From JANMEX01 sp043744175 (GTDB taxonomy: Bacteria; Pseudomonadota; Alphaproteobacteria; Rhizobiales; Rhizobiaceae), in the NCBI GenBank assembly GCA_043744175.1, contig JAYTVD010000075.1:1-24651 (forward strand): 24,651 nt of DNA. The letters run 5' to 3'. Below are positions 7,322-14,351 of the stretch, piece after piece. A program made the translations under genes and the position numbers. The notes below the pieces were generated by a model, which saw nothing but the letters and a program-made list of their open reading frames with translations, did no database searches and was not told the DNA's origin. Numbering within the stretch: position 1 is the first letter of the stretch; every line of letters starts with the position of its first letter.

Positions 7322-8197
7322 ATGCCCTTAAAACCCCTCCACATCGCGCTGGCCATTCTCGTCACGGCCATTTGGGGCTTTAACTTTGTGGTCATCAAAG
7401 TGGGCGTGGCGCATGTGCCGCCGCTGTTGCTTACCGGCTTGCGCTTCCTCTTCGCGGGCCTGCCCGCCGCGTTTTTTATCCAGAAGCCTAAGACGGAATG
7501 GCGCTATATCGCCTCGTTTGGCTTTGCGCTGGGCGTGGTGAAATTCGGGCTGCTGTTCGTCGCCATCCATTTAGGTCTCAGCGCCAGCCTTGCCTCGCTG
7601 GTCATGCAGTTGCAGGTGTTTTTCACCATCCTCTTCGCCGCGCTGCTGATGGGCGAGACGCCAAAGCCCAACCAGATCATCGGCGCGCTTATCGCCTTCG
7701 TCGGCATCGCCATCATCGCCGCCAGCCGCTGGTCGGGGCCGGAGATCATGCCACTCGGCCTCTGCGTACTCGCCGCTTTCACATGGGGCATTGCCAATAT
7801 CATCGCCAAAAAATCCGGCGAGACAAATGTCTTCGCCTTCATCATCTGGGCCAGTCTCATCCCGCCCCTGCCACTGTTCGCCCTGTCATGGTTGACGGAA
7901 GACCGCGCCCTGATCGTGCAAACCATCACCCACCCGTCTTGGCTCACCATCGGCTCGGTGCTGTTTCTGGCAAGCCTCGCCACCGTGTTTTGCTTTGGGC
8001 TATGGAACAAGCTGCTCCATCAATATCCGGCCGCCACCGTCACGCCCTTTGCGCTGCTCGTCCCCGTCTTCGGCATTGCGTCCGGCGTGATATTTTTAAA
8101 CGAGCCCTTCGGCGGCGCTGCCATTATCGGCAGCCTTTTTGTGTTCGCGGGGTTGCTTATGAATATGTTTGGCACGGGACTATTCAAAGCCAGCTGA
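7322..8197 (+). CDS. eamA: EamA family exporter, probable O-acetylserine/cysteine exporter
   Basis: A 291-residue inner-membrane protein with ten predicted helices in two EamA repeats. It resembles E. coli EamA (YdeD) along its length: an N-terminal IWGFNFVVIKVG and PPLLLTGLRF, then SLASLVMQLQVFFTILFAALLMGE, FTWGIANIIAKKS, and a C-terminal LLVPVFGIASGVIFLNE. EamA exports cysteine-pathway metabolites such as O-acetylserine. The assignment rests on remembered similarity to EamA, so another metabolite substrate is possible. There is no clear ribosome site before the ATG; the 172 bp upstream, shared with the divergent hypothetical gene, should hold its promoter. It ends 134 bp before the nirK start and shows no link to nitrite reduction. 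Confidence 0.85.
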   Translation: MPLKPLHIALAILVTAIWGFNFVVIKVGVAHVPPLLLTGLRFLFAGLPAAFFIQKPKTEWRYIASFGFALGVVKFGLLFVAIHLGLSASLASLVMQLQVFFTILFAALLMGETPKPNQIIGALIAFVGIAIIAASRWSGPEIMPLGLCVLAAFTWGIANIIAKKSGETNVFAFIIWASLIPPLPLFALSWLTEDRALIVQTITHPSWLTIGSVLFLASLATVFCFGLWNKLLHQYPAATVTPFALLVPVFGIASGVIFLNEPFGGAAIIGSLFVFAGLLMNMFGTGLFKAS

Positions 8198-8247
8198 AGC
8201 CGTGCGACGCAGCAACTCCAGCCAGATACTCGCTTAAGAAAAGTCGT

Positions 8248-8261
8248 TTGATCTCAATCAA
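8248..8261 (+). promoter_or_regulatory. FNR/NnrR-type operator upstream of nirK
   Basis: TTGATCTCAATCAA is a perfect dyad of the TTGAT-N4-ATCAA form bound by FNR, NnrR and Dnr regulators of the CRP/FNR family. These activate nirK when oxygen is low and/or nitric oxide is present. The dyad centre lies 77 bp before the nirK ATG. If activation is class II (centre near -41.5), transcription would start near 8296. The regulator gene is not in the window. Confidence 0.82.
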
Positions 8262-8273
8262 TGTCGGTCGTCG

Positions 8274-8302
8274 TAATATATGTATTTTAAATACATATAT
8301 TA
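8274..8302. promoter_or_regulatory. 29-bp perfect palindrome in the nirK promoter, probable NsrR-type operator
   Basis: Two 14-bp arms (TAATATATGTATTT and its complement) flank a single central T at 8288. The inner 17 bp at 8280-8296, ATGTATTTTAAATACAT, fit the ATGYATTTNAAATRCAT core remembered for the NO-sensing Rrf2 repressor NsrR. The site lies between the FNR-type box and the gene, overlapping the region where the -10 element and start site should fall (TATTTT at 8283-8288 is a possible -10). That is a natural place for a repressor. It is followed by 29 bp and the nirK ATG. A simple AT-rich cruciform is the alternative reading. Confidence 0.62.
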
Positions 8303-8331
8303 ACGCATGAACCCGACTTAAGGAGATCAAA

Positions 8332-9480
8332 ATGATTGGAACACGCATGGCACGCCGCGACTTCTTGCTGACAGCGGGCGTCGCCGGACTTTTCACAGGC
8401 ATCGCCACTGCCGCAGCCGATGCCGCCAGCGCACTGGAAGCACCGATTTTGGCCAGTGCAACGGCAATCGACTTGTCCGGCCTCCCGCGCGTGAAACAAA
8501 AGCTGGTCGCGCCGCCCTTCGCGCCTGAACATGAGCAGGTTGCCACCACTGGCCCATCCATCATCGAAATTGAGTTAGTCATTGAGGAAAAGCAGGTCGA
8601 AATTGATGGCGACGGCACTAAAACATGGGCATTTGCCTATAATGGCTCTGTTCCCGGCCCGCTGATCGTTTGCCACGAGGGCGACTATGTTGAGCTAAAG
8701 CTGAAGAACCCTGCCACCAATTTGCTCGAGCATAATATTGATTTTCACGCCTCCACCGGCGCATTGGGCGGTGGCGCTTTGACCAAAATCCAACCGGGTG
8801 AACAGACAATTCTGCGCTGGAAGGCAATTAAGCCCGGTGTCTTCGTTTATCACTGCGCTCCCGGCGACGTCATGATTCCCTATCATGTTGTTCAAGGCAT
8901 GAACGGCGCGGTTATGGTCCTGCCACGCGATGGACTAAAGGATGCCAAGGGGCAACCCTACAAATATGACAAGGTCTATTATATCGGCGAGCAGGATTTC
9001 TATATTCCGCGCGATGAAAAGGGAAAATACAAGGTTTATGAAGGCTCAGGCGATAATATGGGCGACACGCTCGATGTTATGCGCGGCCTCATCCCTACCC
9101 ATGTCGTCTTCAACGGTAAAAAAGGCTCTCTTACCGGCGATAATGCCATGAAGGCCAAGGTTGGCGAAAAAGTGCTTTTCATTCATTCGCAAGCTAACCG
9201 CGACTCCCGTCCGCATTTGATCGGCGGTCATGGTGACCTCGTGTGGGAAACCGGATCCTTTGCGGATATGCCCGCAACCAATTTGGAAACTTGGTTCATC
9301 CGTGGTGGTTCCGCTGGCGCCATGGCTTATGAGTTCAAACAGCCCGGCGTCTATGCCTATGTCAATCACAACCTCATTGAAGCCGTCTTGCTCGGCGCGA
9401 CCGCCCATGTGGTCGTAGATGGAGAATGGAACGATGACCTGATGATGCAAGTGGCCAAAGCCGCGCCAATTCAAGCATAA
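8332..9480 (+). CDS. nirK: Copper-containing nitrite reductase (NO-forming) NirK
   Basis: A 382-residue periplasmic enzyme that reduces nitrite to nitric oxide, the defining step of denitrification. It has a Tat signal (RRDFLLTAG at 8-16) and two cupredoxin domains. The type 1 copper ligands are H134, C175, H185 and M190. The type 2 ligands are H139, H174 and H346. The catalytic pair is D137 (HNIDFH) and H295 (PHLIGGHG), and I297 corresponds to the substrate-gating Ile257 of the Alcaligenes enzyme. All residues are intact, so it should be active. The long HNIDFH / HCAPG-VMIPYHVVQGMNG form is the classical alphaproteobacterial type. AAGGAGA at 8320-8326 precedes the ATG. It is followed 9 bp later by nirV. 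Regulation is by the FNR-type box and the palindrome upstream. Confidence 0.98.
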   Translation: MIGTRMARRDFLLTAGVAGLFTGIATAAADAASALEAPILASATAIDLSGLPRVKQKLVAPPFAPEHEQVATTGPSIIEIELVIEEKQVEIDGDGTKTWAFAYNGSVPGPLIVCHEGDYVELKLKNPATNLLEHNIDFHASTGALGGGALTKIQPGEQTILRWKAIKPGVFVYHCAPGDVMIPYHVVQGMNGAVMVLPRDGLKDAKGQPYKYDKVYYIGEQDFYIPRDEKGKYKVYEGSGDNMGDTLDVMRGLIPTHVVFNGKKGSLTGDNAMKAKVGEKVLFIHSQANRDSRPHLIGGHGDLVWETGSFADMPATNLETWFIRGGSAGAMAYEFKQPGVYAYVNHNLIEAVLLGATAHVVVDGEWNDDLMMQVAKAAPIQA

Positions 9481-9489
9481 GGCAAAGTG

Positions 9490-10191
9490 ATGCTCCTCAG
9501 CGGTGCAACAAAAATGACGGTGGCGGCGGCAATAGCCACCGCCGCTTTCGTTGGCCTGCAAGGCAAGCATGAGCCAGCAGTCCCGCCGTTTGAAGCCCCA
9601 GAAATCACGCTCGCCGATGGCAGCGCCCTGCAAGTCGGCCGCGACGAAATCAGCTACTCCCTTTGGATGGAATGTGTGGCCGACGGTGCGTGCGAACAAA
9701 CCGACCAAATCAAAGTTGCTGCCGGCGCAGTCACCTACCCCGTCACGGATGTAAATCCGATGGACATTGCCAAGTTCATTGACTGGCTAAACGCCAAAAC
9801 CAAGGAGCAGTGGCGTCTTCCCACGCTTATTGAGTCGCGCGACTATTCAAGCGCACTTCCCAAAGAAGCACGGAAACGTTTCACCGACCCGCGCCTCTAT
9901 TGGGCGGCAGACTATGGCATCAAAAAGCCCTCGATGCGCACCGTTCAAAGCAGCGGCTATTACGGCACGCTTCCCAATGGCCTGCGCGACATAGCTGGCA
10001 ACGTCTGGGAGTGGACATCCACCTGCACCAACAGCGAACCAACAGGTTCCAGATGCCCTGCCTATTTTGTCGCCGGCGAGCACGAAGCCGAGATTCCTAT
10101 TTTCCTGCGCGACGTCATTACCGGCGGCTGTTCAAGTGGCACACCGCCAACGAATCTCGGTTTTCGCTTGGTTCGAGAAATTCAGCGCTAA
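9490..10191 (+). CDS. nirV: NirV-like, formylglycine-generating-enzyme (SUMF1) family protein
   Basis: About 233 residues, beginning with a hydrophobic signal or anchor (~9-24) and then an FGE-sulfatase/SUMF1 fold: DEISYSLWMECV (~52-63), PVTDVNPMDIAKFIDWLN (~84-101), the hallmark LRDIAGNVWEWT (165-176) and a C-terminal TNLGFRLVRE (221-230). NirV is known beside nirK in several alphaproteobacteria, probably helping NirK maturation, but its role is unproven. The cysteine pair that does catalysis in FGE is not evident. The only cysteine near that position is C214 in TGGCSSG; C62/C68 and C179/C189 could form disulfides. It starts 9 bp after nirK (ATG chosen, AAGG at 9479-9482; a GTG at 9487 is the alternative) and is surely co-transcribed. 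It is on the short side for the family. Confidence 0.86.
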   Translation: MLLSGATKMTVAAAIATAAFVGLQGKHEPAVPPFEAPEITLADGSALQVGRDEISYSLWMECVADGACEQTDQIKVAAGAVTYPVTDVNPMDIAKFIDWLNAKTKEQWRLPTLIESRDYSSALPKEARKRFTDPRLYWAADYGIKKPSMRTVQSSGYYGTLPNGLRDIAGNVWEWTSTCTNSEPTGSRCPAYFVAGEHEAEIPIFLRDVITGGCSSGTPPTNLGFRLVREIQR

Positions 10192-10298
10192 AAACTGCGC
10201 CGTGCGGGCAGCGTACGCCTTCCGCATCGTTTCCGTGCGTATTCCGCATCACCTTCGAGTGCGCGGCGTACGCAGTCTGGGCGGTTCGCGACCGTTCC

Positions 10299-10598
10299 TC
10301 AGCCGCCGTTCAGGTAGCGCAATACCACAATTGCCGCCCAGCCGACGCCAAAGATTCCGAGCAACGGCAAGCGCAGCCCGGCAACACCCGCAATGACCAA
10401 TGCAGCAGTTTCCGGCCACGAGTGAGTGAAAAAAGTCGGCGCAACAATGGTGGTAATGACCGCTGCCGGTACCGCGTTTAGCCCCGCTTCCAGCCGTGGA
10501 TTGAGCGTTCCAAGCCGTGAAAGCAGCAAATGCCCGCCAAGGCGCGTCATATAGTTCAACACCGCGCTGACCAAAATAATGATATAAATTTCAGTCAC
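10299..10598 (-). CDS. azlD: AzlD family branched-chain amino acid exporter subunit
   Basis: A 99-residue protein with three or four hydrophobic helices, of the AzlD/YgaH family: YMTRLGGHLLLSRLG near the N-terminus and LNAVPAAVITTIVAPTFF in the middle are typical. With AzlC it forms an inner-membrane exporter of branched-chain amino acids (YgaZH exports valine in E. coli). The start is GTG at 10596-10598 and overlaps the azlC stop in a GTGA, so translation is coupled to azlC. Its stop faces nirV across 107 bp of GC-rich DNA. Confidence 0.9.
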   Translation of the reverse strand: MTEIYIIILVSAVLNYMTRLGGHLLLSRLGTLNPRLEAGLNAVPAAVITTIVAPTFFTHSWPETAALVIAGVAGLRLPLLGIFGVGWAAIVVLRYLNGG

Positions 10599-11281
10599 TT
10601 AGCGTCCCCCGTGCGCGTAAAAACAGCTGCAAACAGCACGCCTACCAGCGCGCCCACGGTCACATGCCAAGGTGAACCGATGGTTTTTAGCGCAATTACC
10701 GAGGCAATGCCCGAAACTGCCACCACCGGCAGCCACAGCGGCCGCTTGCGAAAGCCCATCACCATGGCGAAAAAATACAGCGGCAAAAGAAAGTCAATCC
10801 CAATCGCCTGCGGATTAGGGATCAACTTTCCGAATATGGCGCCAAGAACGGATTCGATGTTCCACATGATATAAACCGGCAATGCCAGCCCCATATACCA
10901 AGCAAAATTAACGGTGCCGGAACGCTCCGCCTCCCGCTCCGTTTCGACAAATTGCGGGTCAATCAAAAAGAAAAATCCAATGATTTGCTGCGCCATGGTA
11001 AAATGCGCAATTCGCCTTCCAACCGCCGCTGAATAGAGCAAATGCCGTGAATTCACGATGAAAATCGACAAAATAACCACCCACGGCGCCGCATGATGGC
11101 GGAAAAGATCAATCCCCACCAGCTGCGATGCACCCGCATAAATCGTGAGACTCATCAGCGAGGCCTGCCAAACAGTCAGACCTTGATCGACCGCAATCGC
11201 CCCGTAAAGCAAGCCAAACGGGGCGGTGGAGATTAAAATAGGCACGCATTTACGCATACCGGCAATAAATTGTGGGTTCAT
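10595..11281 (-). CDS. azlC: AzlC family branched-chain amino acid exporter, large subunit
   Basis: A 228-residue inner-membrane protein of the AzlC/YgaZ family. It has the conserved STAPFGLLYGAIAVDQGLT and SLTIYAGASQL segments (~18-55), NSRHLLYSAA near residue 85, and about seven helices. It exports branched-chain amino acids with AzlD, whose gene overlaps its stop codon by 4 bp. The promoter should lie in the short gap 11282-11356 or further upstream beyond the DUF2461 gene, which is on the same strand 75 bp away. No Lrp-type regulator gene is adjacent. The ATG has only a weak ribosome site. Confidence 0.93.
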   Translation of the reverse strand: MNPQFIAGMRKCVPILISTAPFGLLYGAIAVDQGLTVWQASLMSLTIYAGASQLVGIDLFRHHAAPWVVILSIFIVNSRHLLYSAAVGRRIAHFTMAQQIIGFFFLIDPQFVETEREAERSGTVNFAWYMGLALPVYIMWNIESVLGAIFGKLIPNPQAIGIDFLLPLYFFAMVMGFRKRPLWLPVVAVSGIASVIALKTIGSPWHVTVGALVGVLFAAVFTRTGDAK

Positions 11282-11356
11282 AATACCGTAATTACCAATA
11301 AAACAGAACGAAGTCAGGCGCAGATAAGTGATTGAAAGATAACGAATATTGATGAT

Positions 11357-12043
11357 TTAGTCTGCCGTAGCAAGGATTGCCCTGCCCCTAACCAGCAGCG
11401 GCATCGCCCGCTTCACAAAGTCCACGCTTAAGTCCACAAGCTTCGGCGTCGTCACCAAAGCGGGGTCAATATCCTCCCGCACGTAGAAATGTTTGAGCTT
11501 CACCGCCTGCATCAAGTCCGGCTCGCTCACCCCGTCAAACTCCTTCGGCAACCGTTTCAGCGCCTCGTCTGTGCGCAATTCCAAGCCACCTTTGGCCAAA
11601 CCAGCCGTTAGTCCTCGAAAAGCATCAGGGTAAGTAATAATCCGGTTGCGAAACACCCGCAACTTGTCGGGTCCATCCAGATAAAACCCGACCGCCATAA
11701 AGCAGCCTTCCAGCCCGATTTTGATGAAAAAAGAGCCTTCATCCTCGCGTTTTTCGCCAGATGGCGTCAAAAGTGCGGAAACATGCTTGTTAAACGGGCT
11801 CTTATCCTTGGCAAAGCGCACATCGCGATAAATCCGGTAAACCGACTTTTTGCGATCGCCCTTGAGACCAATCCCATTGGCTGCAAAAGCTTCAGTCAGG
11901 GCCTCAACCAAATCCCCGCGCGGCGTTTCCAACTCACTCTCGTATAAGCCCTTGTTTTCCTTGAACCAATCACGGGATTGATGAAAGTTTAGCGCTTTGA
12001 GAAATGGCAGTGCTTGCTTGCCGAAGCCGTTGAATGTCGTCAC
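11357..12043 (-). CDS. DUF2461 (TIGR02453) family protein
   Basis: A 228-residue soluble protein of the DUF2461 family, function unknown. The family pattern is visible: F-FLKALNFHQSRDWFKENK near the N-terminus, then YRIYRDVRFAKDKSPFNKHVSA in the first half, GFYLDGPDKLRVFRNRI in the middle and LKHFYVREDID near the end. I place the start at GTG 12041-12043, where it overlaps the ligA TGA in a GTGA. GAGGG on the coding strand lies 7 nt ahead. An ATG at 12064 in the same frame would overlap ligA by 25 bp and has no better ribosome site. It follows ligA in the same operon; whether this reflects a DNA-related role is unknown. Confidence 0.88.
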   Translation of the reverse strand: MTTFNGFGKQALPFLKALNFHQSRDWFKENKGLYESELETPRGDLVEALTEAFAANGIGLKGDRKKSVYRIYRDVRFAKDKSPFNKHVSALLTPSGEKREDEGSFFIKIGLEGCFMAVGFYLDGPDKLRVFRNRIITYPDAFRGLTAGLAKGGLELRTDEALKRLPKEFDGVSEPDLMQAVKLKHFYVREDIDPALVTTPKLVDLSVDFVKRAMPLLVRGRAILATAD

Positions 12044-14145
12044 GCGCCCACCCTCACAAACCAAGCATCTTCATCGATCACCTCAACCCCATGCTTTTGC
12101 GCATCCGCCAATTTTGATCCCGCACCCGGGCCTGCTACCACTAAATCCGTCTTTTTGGACACGGAACCCGCCACTTTCGCGCCTAAACGCTCAGCCATGG
12201 CTTTTGCCTCATCCCGAGTCATTCGCACCAGAGAGCCGGTAAAAACTACGGTTTTTCCGGCAACGGGCGAATCCGAGAGCGGCTTTTCGGCGTCCGCCAC
12301 GGTCAATTCCGCAGCCAGTGCCTCCACCAAAGCACGATTATGCGCTTCGCCAAAATAGCGCGAAACTGAGTCAATTACCGCCGGCCCCACGTCGTCCAGC
12401 GCGTCCATTTCCTCGGTCGCCGCAGCATCGCCAGCGCCAATCTTCAGCGCCGCATCATGGAACGCAGCAAATGAGCCATAGGCGCGCGCAAAGGTCTTAG
12501 CCGTGCTTTCGCCCACATGACGTATGCCCAAACCGAAGATCACGCGGTCTAGTCCAATGCTGCGCTTGACCTCTATAGCTGCAAATAACTTAGCTGCAGA
12601 GGTTTCACCAAAGCCTTCTTTATCCTTTAGTTTCTTAAGGTTAGCCGCATCGCGCTTGGCAAGGGTGAAAATATCTGCAGGATTTTTAATAGGCAAATCT
12701 GCGTCATTAAAGAAGAACTCAATCTGCTTGTCGCCAAGACCCTCAATATCAAACGCCCGCCGCGACACAAATTGCTTGAGATGTTCAACACTCTGAAACG
12801 GACAGGCAAACTCCCCTGTGCAGCGCCGCACCACGCTCATCGCCCCGCCGCCGATCTCTTCATTGACCAGTGGCGTCTTCAATTCGCACGAACACTCATG
12901 GGGAAACTCATAGGCAACCGCATCAGCAGGCCGCTTTTCTGCAACAAATCCAAGCACTTGCGGAATAACATCGCCCGCCCGCTGCACCGTCACCGTATCG
13001 CCAATCATCACACCGAGGCGGGCGATTTCTTCGGCATTATGCAGCGTGGCGTTTGTCACCACGACACCGCCCACCGTCACCGGCTCCAGCCGCGCTACGG
13101 GTGTGTGTGCGCCCGTACGGCCCACCTGAATGTCGATGCCACGCAAAATCGTGGTGGCCCTTTCTGCCGGAAACTTGTGGGCAATCGCCCAGCGCGGGCT
13201 GCGCGACACGAAGCCAAGTCGACGCTGCAGCTCCAAATCATCAACCTTATAAACCACACCATCAATGTCATAGCCAAGGCTGGCACGTTGCGCTTCTATG
13301 CTGCGATAGTGCGCCAGCAAGTCCTCAGCACTCGTGCTTCGCACCATTAAGGGATTGATCTTAAAGCCAAAGTTCTGAAAGGCTGCCACCATGCCCATTT
13401 GGGTCGTCGCAGGCATGTCGCTCACCTCGCCCCATGCATAGGCAAAAAAGCGCAACGGGCGGCTCGCCGTAACAGCGCTATCCAGCTGCCGAAGAGATCC
13501 CGCGGCGCCATTGCGCGGGTTGGCAATTTCCGCCTTGCCCTCAGAACGATGCCGCGCGTTCAAGGCCGCAAAGTCCGCATGGGTCATATAGACCTCACCG
13601 CGCACTTCCAGCACGTCTGGAAAATCGCCAATCAGCACTTTGGGAATATCGCCAATTGTCCGCGCGTTGACGGTAACATTCTCGCCCACTGCCCCATCGC
13701 CCCGAGTTGCCGCAGAGGCCAGCCTGCCGCCCTCATAGCGCAGCGAAAGCGATAGCCCGTCAATCTTTGGCTCCGCTGTGATGCCAAGCTCCAACAACGC
13801 ATCCAGCTTTAAGAAGCGCCGCACCCTATCCACGAAATCTTGCACATCACCATCGGCGAAAGCATTGTCCAGCGATAACATTGGCACTTTGTGTGCTATC
13901 TTTTGAAATTTCTCCGATACGGCATAGCCCACTGATTTTGTTGGCGAATCTTCGCGAACTAAATGCGGAAAACGCGCCTCAATCTCGATATTGCGCCGCC
14001 TCAGCGCATCATAATCGGCATCGGAAATTTCCGGCGCATCATTGCCATGATAGGCGCGATCATGGCGTGCAATTTCTAGAGCCAGCGCTGCCAACTCCTG
14101 AGCCGCCTCGCCTTCGGTTAGTAGATTTATGTCTTTAGCGCTCAT
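12040..14145 (-). CDS. ligA: NAD-dependent DNA ligase LigA
   Basis: A 701-residue NAD+-dependent ligase that seals nicks in replication and repair. The domains in order are: Ia NAD-binding (about 15-75, with HDRAYHG and ISDADYDALRR); adenylation domain with the AMP-accepting lysine K127 in AEPKIDGLSLSLRYEGG; OB fold (LEPVTVGGVVVTNATLHN); a zinc finger made of HECSCEL and RRCTGEFACPF; helix-hairpin-helix repeats (RRAFDIEGLGDKQI onward); and a BRCT domain at about 627-701. The first zinc pair is C-x-C rather than C-x-x-C, which I believe is common in alphaproteobacterial LigA. All domains are full length. It is divergent from the HerA-like gene, and its TGA overlaps the DUF2461 start. Confidence 0.97.
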   Translation of the reverse strand: MSAKDINLLTEGEAAQELAALALEIARHDRAYHGNDAPEISDADYDALRRRNIEIEARFPHLVREDSPTKSVGYAVSEKFQKIAHKVPMLSLDNAFADGDVQDFVDRVRRFLKLDALLELGITAEPKIDGLSLSLRYEGGRLASAATRGDGAVGENVTVNARTIGDIPKVLIGDFPDVLEVRGEVYMTHADFAALNARHRSEGKAEIANPRNGAAGSLRQLDSAVTASRPLRFFAYAWGEVSDMPATTQMGMVAAFQNFGFKINPLMVRSTSAEDLLAHYRSIEAQRASLGYDIDGVVYKVDDLELQRRLGFVSRSPRWAIAHKFPAERATTILRGIDIQVGRTGAHTPVARLEPVTVGGVVVTNATLHNAEEIARLGVMIGDTVTVQRAGDVIPQVLGFVAEKRPADAVAYEFPHECSCELKTPLVNEEIGGGAMSVVRRCTGEFACPFQSVEHLKQFVSRRAFDIEGLGDKQIEFFFNDADLPIKNPADIFTLAKRDAANLKKLKDKEGFGETSAAKLFAAIEVKRSIGLDRVIFGLGIRHVGESTAKTFARAYGSFAAFHDAALKIGAGDAAATEEMDALDDVGPAVIDSVSRYFGEAHNRALVEALAAELTVADAEKPLSDSPVAGKTVVFTGSLVRMTRDEAKAMAERLGAKVAGSVSKKTDLVVAGPGAGSKLADAQKHGVEVIDEDAWFVRVGA

Positions 14146-14351
14146 CGCAAACCATCATTACGTTACTTCAGACTCAACCCTAGTCTAATTCGCAGAACAA
14201 CGGGAGAGTGGACACAAGAAATCCCCACACATCCCGCGTGCTCCTGACAACGTTCCGCAATCCGTCTTTACAGAGCGCTAACCATTCTGCCGAACCGGAA
14301 TTTAAGCCATTTCAGATATCTCTGCGTCTAGTTGGGATATGGGGACGTGTA
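14146..14351. other. Divergent promoter region between ligA and the HerA-like gene
   Basis: These 206 bp separate two divergent starts, so both promoters should lie here. CAACCCTAGTCTAA at 14175-14188 is nearly the same as a sequence upstream of the small DUF1127-like gene (reverse strand of 3951-3965). I see no hairpin or known operator. Part of the stretch (14208-14351) is open in frame with herA and could be translated if the GTG at 14208 is used. Confidence 0.5.

Noticed and set aside
7498..8310. Long plus-strand open frame (270 codons) overlapping eamA
   Set aside because: It is a frame-shifted shadow of eamA: Arg/His-rich, without domains, and it runs into the nirK operators.
9046..9708. 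Long minus-strand open frame opposite nirK and nirV
   Set aside because: It is antisense to two well-supported genes, and its composition is explained by their codon bias.
10211..10273. Two copies of the palindrome GCGTACGC (10211-10218 and 10266-10273) between nirV and azlD
   Set aside because: They are 8-bp self-complementary words in GC-rich DNA. They could pair, but the surrounding arms do not extend the match, so neither a terminator nor a repeat family is supported.
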